From Halorhabdus salina (GTDB taxonomy: Archaea; Halobacteriota; Halobacteria; Halobacteriales; Haloarculaceae), in NCBI RefSeq assembly GCF_013839425.1, contig NZ_JACDNP010000003.1, positions 275,803 through 339,802 of the forward strand: 64,000 bases of DNA, in the 5' to 3' direction. A program made the translations under genes and the position numbers. Below the pieces are notes generated by a model. The model ran no database searches. It was not told where the DNA came from and saw only the letters and a list, made by a program, of their open reading frames with translations. The first letter of the stretch is position 1. Each line of letters begins with the position of its first letter. This document shows, one piece after another, positions 25,172-34,594 of the stretch.

Positions 25172-26545
25172 ATGACCAATCCGGAGCGTGACGTCGTCGA
25201 GTTCGTCCTGACAGCAGCCATCTACACCGATCAGGATGACCTCGAACCCGACGATCTGCCACCCGAATATCGGGCGGTGTTCTGGGAAGATGGGACGATC
25301 GAGCGACCGGTCGTCGCGACCGCTGAAGCGGCACGGGAAGCGGCCGGCGTCGAGCGACCCTGGGCGGCCGTCTCGGAACTGATGTTCACCGACCGTGACG
25401 AGTTCACCGGCGAGATCGAATTTACCGATCGAGAGATGGCCGAAGAGTGGCTCGAAAAGCGCATTGACGCCAAAGACCTGCTCGAGAATCCGACGCTTGC
25501 AGCGGCCTTCGAGGATCGCTTCGAAGACGTGACGTACGAGCGTGCCCGCGAACAGATCCGCCCCGCACGGGCCGATCGGGCCTGGATCGACAGCCTGCTC
25601 GAAGAGTATTTCGCCGAGGAAGAAGAGGAGGAGATGCTCGATCTGGTGGAGATCCGCGCCCCAGAGGAAGTCGAGATGACCCTCGACGAACTCGTCCTCA
25701 CGACGGACCAAGAAGACGAGATCAACAAACTTGTCAAGGCCATCGAACACCGCGAGTATCTCGCGAAGATCGGGCTCCGGGAGATCGGCAAACTTCTGTT
25801 CGTCGGCCCGCCAGGGACAGGGAAAACGAGTGTCGCCCGCGCGCTGGCCCACGACCTCGACCTGCCGTTCGTCGAAGTCAAACTCTCGATGATTACCTCC
25901 CAGTACCTCGGCGAGACCGCCAAAAACGTCGAGAAGACCTTCGAGGTGGCCAAGCGCCTCTCTCCGTGTATCCTCTTCATGGACGAGTTCGACTTCGTCG
26001 CCAAGACCCGGGCCAGCGACGAACACGCCGCGATCAAGCGCGCTGTGAACACGCTCCTGAAATCGATCGACGAGGTGAGTCTGATCCAGGACGACGTGCT
26101 CCTGATCGGTGCGACCAATCACCCGGATCAACTCGACGCCGCGGCCTGGCGACGCTTCGACGAGATTGTCAACTTCCCCAAACCGGACGACCAGATGCGA
26201 GCGGATATCCTCCGGGTCGTCACCCGCGACATGGAGATTGACGACTTCGATCCCGCGGGACTCGCGGCCATGACCGAGGGCCTGACCGGCAGTGACCTTC
26301 GACTCGTTCTCCGAGAAGCTGTCCTGAACGCACTGACCGAAGAGCGGACGACGCTCACCCAGACTGACCTCGAAGACGCCGTCGCCAACTTCGAGGAGCG
26401 GGACAATCTCAAAAACCTCGACATGATCGAGGGCGATCACGACGCGCTGGTCGCGGGCGGAACCCCGGATGCGAGTGAGGACGAACACGACCACGAGCAC
26501 GACGATCACGACCACGTCGAGCACGCAGACCCCGCCCAGGACTGA
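25172..26545 (+). CDS. AAA ATPase with acidic, histidine-rich C-terminal tail
   Basis: A 457-residue single-AAA protein. Walker A is GPPGTGKT (212-219), Walker B is LFMDEFD (268-274), sensor 1 is GATNHP, and the arginine-finger region reads LDAAAWRRFDEIVNFPKP. About 170 N-terminal residues form an acidic helical domain with no recognised fold, containing a run of glutamates near 149-155. The last 30 residues are a His/Asp-rich stretch with repeated HDH-type pairs, likely binding metal. It resembles conserved haloarchaeal AAA proteins of unknown substrate. It stands alone with a 75-bp gap from the kinase. Confidence 0.85.
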   Translation: MTNPERDVVEFVLTAAIYTDQDDLEPDDLPPEYRAVFWEDGTIERPVVATAEAAREAAGVERPWAAVSELMFTDRDEFTGEIEFTDREMAEEWLEKRIDAKDLLENPTLAAAFEDRFEDVTYERAREQIRPARADRAWIDSLLEEYFAEEEEEEMLDLVEIRAPEEVEMTLDELVLTTDQEDEINKLVKAIEHREYLAKIGLREIGKLLFVGPPGTGKTSVARALAHDLDLPFVEVKLSMITSQYLGETAKNVEKTFEVAKRLSPCILFMDEFDFVAKTRASDEHAAIKRAVNTLLKSIDEVSLIQDDVLLIGATNHPDQLDAAAWRRFDEIVNFPKPDDQMRADILRVVTRDMEIDDFDPAGLAAMTEGLTGSDLRLVLREAVLNALTEERTTLTQTDLEDAVANFEERDNLKNLDMIEGDHDALVAGGTPDASEDEHDHEHDDHDHVEHADPAQD

Positions 26546-26612
26546 TCGAAACCGGGAGCGATGAGTCTCACGCCGACCCAACGCTTATTCTCGATGCCCG
26601 GGTGAGTTGGCT

Positions 26613-27710
26613 ATGGCAATCGAGATCGGTCTCGTCGGTGCCGGCGATCGCGGTCACCACCATGCAGGCGAGTACGAGGAACTCGAGGCGGCCTCGGTCG
26701 TCGCCGTCGCCGATGTCGACCGCGAGGCAGCAATCGAACTCGCCGGGGAATTCGACGTTCCGGCCGTCTACGAGGACGCGCTGGCGATGCTGGACGACGC
26801 AACCCTCGACGCGATCAGTGTCTGTCTACACAACAACTTGCATCGGCCCATCGTCGAAGCGGCGGCCGCGGCCGGCGTCGACGCCTTCTGTGAGAAACCG
26901 TTGGCCGCGACGTACGCCGACGCCGCGGCGATGGTCGACGCTGCCGAGGATGCGGGAATCGAACTCGGCGTCCAGAACAACGAGCTGTTTTCGCCCGAGA
27001 CGCGTGCCGGAAAGACGCTCATCGAGGGGGGTGATCTCGGTGAGCCGTACTACGCTCGCGGTGTCTTTTCTCGGCGGCGCGGCCGACCGTTCGTCGATGG
27101 CTACGGCACGCCGGCATTTGTCTCGAAGGAATCGGCCGGCGGTGGCCCTGTCATCGACGTCGGGACCTACGTCCTTGGCCAGTTGCTCTACCTGCTCGGA
27201 AACGCCCGCGTCGAACGGGTTGGCGGGGAAACGTTCGAACACACTGAGGCCACCTACGACGCCGACCTCGTCGGCGAGAATCAGGAGAAATATACCGACC
27301 GGCTGGCCTCGTCGGGCTACGACGTCGAGGATGCGGGCGTCGGGTGGGCCCACCTGGCAGACGGGTCGGTACTGGAACTCCGGGCCGCCTGGCACATGTT
27401 CCTGCCCGATCGCCCGAACGTCATCGCCGGGACGCAGGGCGGGCTCCAGCTCGATCCCTTCGAGTTCTACACGACGACCGAGGACTACGAGGCGACGGTT
27501 TCGATCGACCTCGACGGGTACGAGGCCCGCCAGGCACTCTTAGAGAGTGAGAGTGGCTACGACTTCGAGCGGGACATCGGCCAGTTCCACCACTGGATCG
27601 AGACGATCGACGGCCGGGCCGAAAATCCGATCGACACGGCCGGGCTGGCGCTGAACGCCATGCGGATCATGGAAGGATCTACCTGGCGGCAGATGCCGGC
27701 CGGGAACTGA
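26613..27710 (+). CDS. Gfo/Idh/MocA-family oxidoreductase
   Basis: A 365-residue NAD(P)-dependent dehydrogenase. The Rossmann start is IEIGLVGAGDRGHHHAGEYEE, followed by DAISVCLHNNLHRPIV and the family mark CEKPLA containing the catalytic lysine. The second half is the beta-sheet substrate domain with GGGPVIDVGTYVL and a D-x-x-x-H type site. Substrates in this family are sugars or inositols. I chose ATG 26613; a TTG six bases upstream is less likely. Confidence 0.88.
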   Translation: MAIEIGLVGAGDRGHHHAGEYEELEAASVVAVADVDREAAIELAGEFDVPAVYEDALAMLDDATLDAISVCLHNNLHRPIVEAAAAAGVDAFCEKPLAATYADAAAMVDAAEDAGIELGVQNNELFSPETRAGKTLIEGGDLGEPYYARGVFSRRRGRPFVDGYGTPAFVSKESAGGGPVIDVGTYVLGQLLYLLGNARVERVGGETFEHTEATYDADLVGENQEKYTDRLASSGYDVEDAGVGWAHLADGSVLELRAAWHMFLPDRPNVIAGTQGGLQLDPFEFYTTTEDYEATVSIDLDGYEARQALLESESGYDFERDIGQFHHWIETIDGRAENPIDTAGLALNAMRIMEGSTWRQMPAGN

Positions 27711-27956
27711 CCAGCGAGGAGATCGCCGAGCGCTCAGAATCGACTGCTATCGATCTGTGAGGAACTCCCGGGAAACGTTTGGCTCCTAGCAGGCCCAGCC
27801 TTTCTGTACGGCTCGGTCCGAGTCCGCGTAGGTCTTCTAGACCGTCGATCGACCGTTCGCCGAGGCGTTCGAAGGGTGTTGTGGCGACGCTCCGCGAAGA
27901 GTGCACGTGTTCTCCAATCGTATACTTTAGGCGATTCCAGAGCGTGGCACGCCCCG

Positions 27957-28835
27957 ATGGAAGTTACCCTCCTCGGAACGGGCGACACGACGGGGACGCC
28001 AACGGTCGGCTGTGACTGTGCGGTCTGTCAGCGTGCCAGGAACCCAGACGAGCCTCTCGTCGATCAACTGGACGAGCGGGGCGTCACGGTCGGCCCTCGC
28101 GGCGTCGAGCGAACGCGGTTCTCGATCCACGTCCGCAACGAGCGAACTGACGAGACGCTGCTGATCGATGCCAGCCCGGACTTTCGGACGCAGTTCCTCC
28201 GTGAGGACCTCGAACCACCGGACGCCGCCCTTATCACGCACGTCCACTTCGACCACCTGGACGGTTTGGGCAACGTCTATCGGCTCTGCCGGGAGCTACC
28301 GGTGTACGCGTCAGGGGCAGTCGACCCAGAAATGGGTCACAGCGTCGCCGAGCACGTCCGGGATCGCTACGACTACCTCGACCCACTCGACGTCCAGGCT
28401 CGCCAACCGTTCGAGTCGTTTTCCATCTGTGGGTTTACAGTCCGACTGGTGCCCGTCGATCATCCGCCCCTCGACACCTATGGCGTCGTGATCGAAGATC
28501 CCCAGACCGGCGGACAACTCTCGATCACGGGCGATACGAGGTATCGGATCCCGGCGGATTCGAAAGACGCACTGGCCGATCCGGACCTGCTCGTCGCCGA
28601 CGGGATTCTCCCGGCGGATCGCTGTGACTCCCATCCGGCCGGCGGGGCCGATTACGACGAGAACGGTGTCCCGATGACTTACGGCACCAAGCACATGACC
28701 ATCGAGGGTGCGAAATCGCTGGCCGATGAGCTCGACGCAACCGAAACTCGCATCGTCCACCTCTCACACTATCTCCCGGCTGAAACAGCGTTCGATCGCC
28801 CGCTTGGCGTCGACGGCGAACGGTTCTCGCTGTGA
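27957..28835 (+). CDS. MBL-fold metallo-hydrolase (PhnP-like)
   Basis: A 292-residue beta-lactamase-fold hydrolase. The metal site is THVHFDHLDG, with further ligands in PVDHPP and SITGDTRY, and a final LVADGILPADRC and THLSHY-like segment (VHLSHY). The N-terminus LLGTGDTTGTPTVGCDCAVC is typical of PhnP-type phosphodiesterases, whose cysteines bind zinc. The substrate may be a cyclic nucleotide or cyclic ribose phosphate. ATG 27957 fits the family start; the preceding 246 bp hold no recognisable gene. Confidence 0.87.
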   Translation: MEVTLLGTGDTTGTPTVGCDCAVCQRARNPDEPLVDQLDERGVTVGPRGVERTRFSIHVRNERTDETLLIDASPDFRTQFLREDLEPPDAALITHVHFDHLDGLGNVYRLCRELPVYASGAVDPEMGHSVAEHVRDRYDYLDPLDVQARQPFESFSICGFTVRLVPVDHPPLDTYGVVIEDPQTGGQLSITGDTRYRIPADSKDALADPDLLVADGILPADRCDSHPAGGADYDENGVPMTYGTKHMTIEGAKSLADELDATETRIVHLSHYLPAETAFDRPLGVDGERFSL

Positions 28836-28916
28836 GGCGGATCCTGTGGACGATGGGCTGCGTCTGGAGAGTGATTGCCGGCACAAAGCCTTTGTGCTGG
28901 CGACCGAAGCCACCGC

Positions 28917-29150
28917 ATGGACATCGACTCGGAGCTCGATCCGATAACGATCGAGGGGTTGCCCGCACAGCGGCCAATCGTGGCGATCATTCTGGCCGCC
29001 GTCGTCGCGACGGTCGTCTACCTGGCGATCCAGCTGGCAATGGACGGGGCGGTCGAACTCGTCGAGACGGCCGCGTTCGGAATCGTTTTCACTGGTGTCT
29101 ACGTCGCCTTTCTGTACCTTCGACGTCAGTTCCAGGCGTCAGAATCGTAA
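28917..29150 (+). CDS. small two-helix membrane protein
   Basis: A 77-residue protein with two predicted membrane helices (about residues 19-40 and 49-68) after an acidic N-terminus MDIDSELDPITIEGLPAQRP. The C-terminus is RRQFQASES. No family is recognised beyond conserved haloarchaeal hypothetical membrane proteins. It converges with the DUF5787-like gene, with one base between stop codons. Confidence 0.6.
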   Translation: MDIDSELDPITIEGLPAQRPIVAIILAAVVATVVYLAIQLAMDGAVELVETAAFGIVFTGVYVAFLYLRRQFQASES

Positions 29151-29151
29151 C

Positions 29152-30117
29152 TCACCCGTAGCGATCGAGCCCCGCCTGTCGACGTGTTCGCCCTTCTGGA
29201 TCCGGCCGCCATGAGCTTCGGTCGGCCCGGACTGCCGAAAGATCGACAGCCGGCGAGTCGCCCGCATCGAAGCCTGCACAGTCAGGCCCGCACTCGCTTG
29301 CCGGGTCGACGATCCGACCGGCCCATTCGCAGTACGGGGCCGTCTCAGTCGATCCCGCCCCAGGCTGGCACTGTTCACAACCCGGATAGTCGAACGTGCG
29401 CCACCCTTTCCCGTATGCACGTTCAGCAAGTCGCCGACGTGCCCGGGATTTCTCACTTGGCGAGACGGTTCGGATGTCAGTCGTGCCCGGCGTTTGCTCG
29501 ATGATTTCGACGCCCTGACTGTCGGTCTCAAGGGGCGTCGACTCTCTGAGAACAGCCCGGTCGCCCGACTCGGGATCGAACCGCCAGATGCCGACTTCCT
29601 CGGGGAGACGATTCCGATGGGCGCCGGTCACGTGGGAAGCCGTCGCCAGGACGACCGCATCGAACAGCCCGAGCGAGACGTCGGTCTGGAGTTGGGCCTG
29701 GAGGTCACCAGGCCGATCGAGATCGGGTTTGTTCTCGATGCCGACGAGGCGATCGAACCACCGTTCGGGGTACCGAGACACCTGCCTGACCGCCGGATCC
29801 CCGTCGACCCGTTCGCGCTCGAAAAAGCCCGCCGCAACAGCGCGATCGACGATCCATCGGCGTTGTTCGGGACGACGGTCGGGAAAGACATCCCGGACCC
29901 GACGGGCAGTCCCCGGACCGACCGGTGCCCCGATCGCGGCCGACGGGATCGTCCCCTCGGTGATCGCTGCCCGGCGATCGAACGCTGGTCCCGGATCGAT
30001 AGCGACGACATCGATAATGCGACGGCCGTGGACGTGTGCGCCCAGCTGGCGAGCGACGAGCGTCTCCTCGTCCTCGATTGCCCCACACAGTGCCAGTTCG
30101 AACGCGTACTCGCGCAC
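29152..30117 (-). CDS. DUF5787-like haloarchaeal protein
   Basis: A 321-residue protein beginning MREYAFELALCGAIEDEETLVARQLG (GTG start), followed by HVHGRRIIDVVAIDPGP and KPDLDRPGDLQAQLQTDVSLGLFDAVVLATASH. The acidic/lysine pattern DVVAIDPG...ENKPDL...LQ resembles a restriction-endonuclease-like fold, but that is only a guess. Near the C-terminus are CEQC and CGPDC groups suggesting metal binding. A longer frame would run into the vanZ gene, so the GTG at 30117 is preferred. Function unknown. Confidence 0.65.
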   Translation of the reverse strand: MREYAFELALCGAIEDEETLVARQLGAHVHGRRIIDVVAIDPGPAFDRRAAITEGTIPSAAIGAPVGPGTARRVRDVFPDRRPEQRRWIVDRAVAAGFFERERVDGDPAVRQVSRYPERWFDRLVGIENKPDLDRPGDLQAQLQTDVSLGLFDAVVLATASHVTGAHRNRLPEEVGIWRFDPESGDRAVLRESTPLETDSQGVEIIEQTPGTTDIRTVSPSEKSRARRRLAERAYGKGWRTFDYPGCEQCQPGAGSTETAPYCEWAGRIVDPASECGPDCAGFDAGDSPAVDLSAVRADRSSWRPDPEGRTRRQAGLDRYG

Positions 30118-30179
30118 GCCACGTGCTCCGGTAGCGACGCGCAAAAACGTCTCGCCCGGACGGCCGCGGCATCCTCGTC

Positions 30180-30596
30180 TCACGAACGGCGAACTTCGAG
30201 CACACCCATCGCGTGCCGAGCGAGCGACCAAACGACCGTGGCGAGAAGGGCACCGACGGCGTTCGTGAGCATGTCCCCGACGGCAAACGTCCGATATGCC
30301 AAGGTCGCCTGGACGAATTCGATAAGCACGCCGAACACGATCACCGCGATCGGAGCCATGGCGGTCGAGACGGTTGTTTCGAAACGACTGTCAAGCAGTG
30401 CGTAACGTACGGAAAACGTCAGAACCGCGTACCCACCGAGATGAGCCCACGTCGCCCGGCTGGCCAGGCCGAACGGGCCGGAGCGAGCGATACCAGCCCC
30501 CGGGTCGAGGACGGAGCCGAGAAAAATCACCGCCGCGATGACGACCGCGAGCAGCCATCGAACGGTCCGGGGAACGCCACCCAACAGGCCCGACAT
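30180..30596 (-). CDS. VanZ-family membrane protein
   Basis: A 138-residue protein with four predicted membrane helices. The signatures ATWAHLGGYAVLTFSVRYAL and VLIEFVQATLAYRTFAVGDMLTNAVGALLA match the VanZ-like family (conserved H in the first and the E-Q-R-D pattern in the second). The molecular role is unknown; a VanZ homologue contributes to teicoplanin resistance in enterococci, which has no meaning in archaea. ATG at 30596 chosen over an upstream TTG. Confidence 0.8.
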   Translation of the reverse strand: MSGLLGGVPRTVRWLLAVVIAAVIFLGSVLDPGAGIARSGPFGLASRATWAHLGGYAVLTFSVRYALLDSRFETTVSTAMAPIAVIVFGVLIEFVQATLAYRTFAVGDMLTNAVGALLATVVWSLARHAMGVLEVRRS

Positions 30597-30632
30597 ATCC
30601 CGGTATTCCGGGGGCGCGGACAAAACTCCTTC

Positions 30633-32381
30633 TCAGCGTTCGGTCACGTGCCGTATGTCGCTGGCAATGCCACGCGTACTCCCAGCCATCTCCGGGCCAC
30701 TCATGTTCGCCCGGCCGACCGCGAGTGCCGAGGGACCCTCGAAGACGACCTCGTCACCGACGCGGATCGACTCGTCGGCGTCGAGGATGCCCGGCGCGAG
30801 GACGCTGCCGTGCGGGACGAAGTCGTCGATCTCGACTCGCTTCGTCGGGACGTCCGAATCGATCCACCGGCGCGCACCGGCAAGCGTCAACGAGAGGACG
30901 CCGTATTCGGGGACCATCGCCGCGAGTTGCTCGCCGTTGTCGGCCTTCGCACGGAGCTTGGGGTGAAAACTCTCGACCTGCAAGTCATCGAAGATCGCCT
31001 CGCCCGCACCGGCACCGAACTGGTAGTCCGCAATCGCCCGGATGGCGTTGTGCTGGCGCTCGCGTTTGCGATACTTCGGTTCGCCAGCCAGCGTCGCTGC
31101 AAGGTTCTCCAGCGATTCGTCCGTCGTCGGATGATCTGTGACCGTGTACTCGAAGGTCTCTCCGAGACGTTCCTCGACGCGTTCGGTGATCGCCTGATAG
31201 TCCTCGGGGATGTGAGCGATCACGCGCGGATAGTCGTTTGCTTCGAGATACGATTCGAGTACGTCGGCGACGAATTCGACCTCCGTCGCCGACCAGCGAC
31301 CGGTCACGACGCTGTCGTAGTGTTGTGCCGGGTAGGTGAGTTCTAACTCCTGGGGGACGACGCCGATCGGTGAGGTCATCGAAGCGACGTGAGCCCGGAA
31401 GTTGATGGCATCCTGAAACTGACTGTGGCTCTGGGAGTCGCTGTAGGGCTTGCTGGCCGAGCACGGCAGCAACACCAGCGGCGTGTCGAAGCGACACTGG
31501 TACCGCTCGGTGACCCGCTCGGCGAAGCGCTGGATCTCGACGCGATCGAGCGTCTCGGCGCTCGCGGCGGTGATTTCGCTCTTCCGGACGAGTGGTGTCC
31601 GCTGTTCGAGATACGCATACTGATCGTCGAGTCGCCGCATCGTGGCTGTCAGCCACTGCTCGTGGCGGGCCTGCCCTTCAAGGTAGTCCCGCAGTCGCCC
31701 CTGTCGGATCCGATTGCGGACGGTCCGGAGTTCGGCTTTGAGGGTGGCGACGTTGTGCTCGACGCAGTCCTCCCGATCGAAGGTCTCGATCCTCTGCTGA
31801 CAGGCCTCACAGGCACAGGGCAGTTCCTCAAGGTCGTCGAGTCGGTACTCGCCGTCGGACGTGAGATACCAGCCCTGCGTTCCGCGGATGACGGCTCGGT
31901 CGGTGTCGAAGAGATCTGCGCCGATGTAGGCGAGCGTGGCAACGTTGCCCGGCGTCGCGATTCCCGGCAGGTACAGTCCAGCGTCCGGCGGGATTGACTC
32001 CCGGGTCGAAGTAATCGCTTCGACGAAAGCCGCACTGTGGCCCGTGAATCCGGATGCACCGGCAAGGACGTAGGCGTCTGTGCCCTGATCGGCAGCTGTC
32101 TCCGGCGAAACGACGGCCGCACTCGGGAACGCAACGTCCGGATAGTTCGGTTCGAAGGCCGCCTGGACTTCCGCGGGCGTTCCAGCCGGGAACGCGCGAT
32201 GGGGCAACACCGACAGCGTCGACTCGTCGCCGTCGGGGACGGCCTGTTCGTCGCTCCAGAGACTGCCGGCCTCTTCGAGAACGTCGTCGAGCAGTGCCGG
32301 TGTGGTGAGCGAATCCGCGAGTCTGAGGTCGCCGATCCTGGCGGCCCCGTCGCGGTCGATCACCTCGAAATACTCGGTCAT
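30633..32381 (-). CDS. arcS: archaeosine synthase subunit alpha, ArcS
   Basis: A 582-residue TGT-like enzyme that adds lysine to preQ0 at position 15 of archaeal tRNA, forming q0kN for RaSEA to cleave. The N-terminal half is a degenerate TGT barrel with the zinc site CACEACQQR plus EHNVATLKAELRTVRNRIRQG. A specific ArcS stretch PLVLLPCSASKPYSDSQSH follows, and a C-terminal PUA domain (RVEIDDFVPHGSVLAPGILDADESIRVGDEVVFEG) ends the protein. It is 27 bp downstream of tgtA on the same strand, so the two are likely an operon. Confidence 0.93.
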   Translation of the reverse strand: MTEYFEVIDRDGAARIGDLRLADSLTTPALLDDVLEEAGSLWSDEQAVPDGDESTLSVLPHRAFPAGTPAEVQAAFEPNYPDVAFPSAAVVSPETAADQGTDAYVLAGASGFTGHSAAFVEAITSTRESIPPDAGLYLPGIATPGNVATLAYIGADLFDTDRAVIRGTQGWYLTSDGEYRLDDLEELPCACEACQQRIETFDREDCVEHNVATLKAELRTVRNRIRQGRLRDYLEGQARHEQWLTATMRRLDDQYAYLEQRTPLVRKSEITAASAETLDRVEIQRFAERVTERYQCRFDTPLVLLPCSASKPYSDSQSHSQFQDAINFRAHVASMTSPIGVVPQELELTYPAQHYDSVVTGRWSATEVEFVADVLESYLEANDYPRVIAHIPEDYQAITERVEERLGETFEYTVTDHPTTDESLENLAATLAGEPKYRKRERQHNAIRAIADYQFGAGAGEAIFDDLQVESFHPKLRAKADNGEQLAAMVPEYGVLSLTLAGARRWIDSDVPTKRVEIDDFVPHGSVLAPGILDADESIRVGDEVVFEGPSALAVGRANMSGPEMAGSTRGIASDIRHVTER

Positions 32382-32408
32382 GGCCATCCGGACGGCCCCA
32401 GCGATGAA

Positions 32409-33899
32409 CTATCTTTCCTTGTCGTCAGTCGTGACACTCGTATCCAGCACCGTCACTGCCTCCGGCACCGACGCGAGAGCAGCTGGGGGCCACCCATCGT
32501 GAGCGAGTGTAATCGACGCCTCGCCGGCGGTCGCGAGTCGCTCGATCCCCCGGACTGCTGCCCGGTAGGCCGCCCGGTCGGTCCGATCGGGTAGCTCGGC
32601 CGTCAGCGGGTACGTCTGGTCCAGTTCCGGCGGGACGGGACCAAACGGCGGCACGACCGTCCACGTCTCGTCGAATGTACCGTCCGGTCGAGGCGCGTCC
32701 TCGGCAACCAGCAAGAGGTCGCCGTCCGGGGCGACGCGTCCGAGACGGTCGTGATGCCGCTCGACTTCTGGCCGCCGGGCACTCTCCGCCGAGAGATAGA
32801 ACATCGCGTCTTTCGAAGCTGGATCAGTCGTCTCTAGCTGGTCTGCGTGATCGAGCAGCGCGCGGTAGCCGTCCAGCATCGTCGGGTGGGCGCGCGCCCG
32901 GGACTCGACGAGTTCGAGCAGTTCTCCCCGCCGAATGGCCTGTTTGATCCGGCGCATCTCACCGAAGGAGACGTGGAGGTTGTGTTCGGCCAGTTTCTCG
33001 ACGCGCTGGTCCTCGGGGAGATTACGGACTTCCTCGGGAGTGAACCGCGAACAGACCGGACACTCACACGGGAAGTATTCGAGTTCGTCCAGGTGTTTCG
33101 TGCCGCGGACGGTCAGGTATCGCCCGTCTCGGGCGTACAGCGCGTAGGCCGCCGAGTCGAACAGATCACATCCGAGCGCGACCGCCAGCGCGAACATCAT
33201 GGGATGGCCCGCCCCGAAGAGGTGAACCGGCGCGTCAGCCCCCAGTCCGCGCTTGGCCGCGGCGACAGCGTCGACCATGTCCGCGAATCGATACTCGTTC
33301 ATCAGCGGGACGACCGCCCCGACGGGAAACACGTCCAGCCCGCTCGCATAGGCGTCCCGAGCCGCTCGCTCACGGAGGTCGGGATACGTCGAGCCCTGGA
33401 CTGGCGCGTTGAGCAGCATCTCACCGAGATCCATCTCGGTCGCAGCTGTGATCCGCTCGGTCGTCGTGGCGAGTTCCGATTCAGCCTGTTCACGCCCGAC
33501 ATCCGGCGGCGTCGGGAGGTCGACCGGGGTTCCGATATCGGATCCGATCTCGTGTTGGAACCGGAGGATCTCCGGACTCGTGACGTCGATCTCGCCGTAC
33601 TCGGCGAGTTGAAACGACCCCGAATCGGTCATGATCGGGCCGTCGAATCCGAGGAGATCGTGTAAGCCGTCTTCGAGAGCCGGCTCTCGGACCTCGTCAC
33701 TCCCGTAGATGACGTAGCTGTTGGTGATGAGCATCTCGGCTCCGAACTCCCCGAGACGGCCGGGCGCGATGGTTTTGTGGTGCGGGTTGATCACCGGTAA
33801 CAGTGCCGGCGTCTCGACGGTGCGGTCTGCCCGCGGGACAGTCAGTTCCCCCAACCGCCCACCGGCGTCGTACCCCTGGAGTTCGAAGTGCTCACGCAT
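32409..33899 (-). CDS. tgtA: archaeosine tRNA-guanine transglycosylase
   Basis: A 496-residue enzyme that exchanges guanine-15 for preQ0 in D-loops of archaeal tRNA. Catalytic aspartates are in [10 protein letters not shown] and [16 protein letters not shown] regions, and the zinc site is CECPVCSRF with a histidine in [12 protein letters not shown]. The C-terminal part is an extra domain without the PUA module, which in haloarchaea is split off into ArcS. First gene of the tgtA-arcS pair. Confidence 0.94.
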   Translation of the reverse strand: MREHFELQGYDAGGRLGELTVPRADRTVETPALLPVINPHHKTIAPGRLGEFGAEMLITNSYVIYGSDEVREPALEDGLHDLLGFDGPIMTDSGSFQLAEYGEIDVTSPEILRFQHEIGSDIGTPVDLPTPPDVGREQAESELATTTERITAATEMDLGEMLLNAPVQGSTYPDLRERAARDAYASGLDVFPVGAVVPLMNEYRFADMVDAVAAAKRGLGADAPVHLFGAGHPMMFALAVALGCDLFDSAAYALYARDGRYLTVRGTKHLDELEYFPCECPVCSRFTPEEVRNLPEDQRVEKLAEHNLHVSFGEMRRIKQAIRRGELLELVESRARAHPTMLDGYRALLDHADQLETTDPASKDAMFYLSAESARRPEVERHHDRLGRVAPDGDLLLVAEDAPRPDGTFDETWTVVPPFGPVPPELDQTYPLTAELPDRTDRAAYRAAVRGIERLATAGEASITLAHDGWPPAALASVPEAVTVLDTSVTTDDKER

Positions 33900-33946
33900 G
33901 ACCGCCCGTCGGAAGTCGGCGGGCCTAAGGATTCCGTTTCGCCAGC

Positions 33947-34264
33947 TTATCGCTCGAACAGCGTGTCGTACAGGACGTCAGGCATCGTCCGCCCGTCCCG
34001 GAGCTCGGCCTCACGGGCGGCTGCCGGGTCGTCGCCGGGTTCGAGACTGCTGGCGGGCAACCCGTCGTTGACCCGACTGACGGCCTGATGCTATTTCCCG
34101 ATCACGACCACGATTCCATCGGTCGTCAGCGGGAGTATCACGACGCTCTCACCTTCCGCCAGATCGTCGAATTCGGTCTTGGTCCCGTCGGGTAGTTCGA
34201 CGGTCTCCCGCACGATAGCGAACCCCCACAGGAGTAGGCGGTCTGGCTGGATCACGTCTCTCAT
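33947..34264 (-). pseudogene. NUDIX hydrolase relic with in-frame TAG
   Basis: The 5' part reads GFAIVRETVELPDGTKTEFDDL then VVILPLTTDGIVVVIGK and meets TAG. Continuing in the same frame after the stop gives HQAVSRVNDGLPASSLEPGDDP, the next stretch of ADP-ribose-pyrophosphatase-like NUDIX proteins (usual EWRQAVxRVNxGLPAG). The TAG therefore replaces the family's conserved tryptophan codon. The NUDIX box that should follow is not present; the frame ends after [10 protein letters not shown] at 33947. Point nonsense plus loss of the catalytic box marks a dead gene. Confidence 0.75.
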
Positions 34265-34594
34265 GTGGGGCCATCGCGCTCCACACACGTCGATTTATCC
34301 GGACACCGAACACTGGCGCGGATCGTGAGATTTACATTGAAAATCCATTCTCCGTTAGCAATAAACAACGAGGAACATACTGTAAGTTTGTATTGTTCAA
34401 ATCCGTCATATATCCATCAATCAGATAAACAGATTGAAGGTAGGTGCACGAACGTGTCGAAATACTCGGGTTTTTGGACTGCCAAATAATGTCTCTGTCC
34501 AAATACTGCTGGTGGGATAGTTCTCAGAACGTGAAAATCACGGGTCCCATTAATATACGAAACTGGCGAACGTCTGTACGTGAGGTAGATACGA
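34265..34594 (+). promoter_or_regulatory. 330-bp AT-rich gap with the DoxX promoter
   Basis: No gene is seen. The stretch is markedly AT-richer than its surroundings. TTAATATA (34550-34557) lies 41 bp before the DoxX ATG, giving a likely short leader, and GTGAAAATCAC just upstream (about 34531-34541) is a small inverted repeat that could bind a regulator. Confidence 0.4.

Noticed and set aside
25142..26581. 479-residue antisense ORF across the AAA ATPase
   Set aside because: The plus strand carries Walker A, Walker B and sensor motifs; the antisense frame has none.
29493..30405. Long plus-strand ORF opposite the DUF5787-like gene
   Set aside because: It is a low-complexity Arg/Asp-rich shadow of a GC-rich minus-strand gene with recognisable protein features.
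33947..34264. UAG read as pyrrolysine in the NUDIX frame
   Set aside because: The NUDIX box is missing downstream, no pyl genes are seen, and the UAG stands at a normal tryptophan position, so simple decay is the better explanation.
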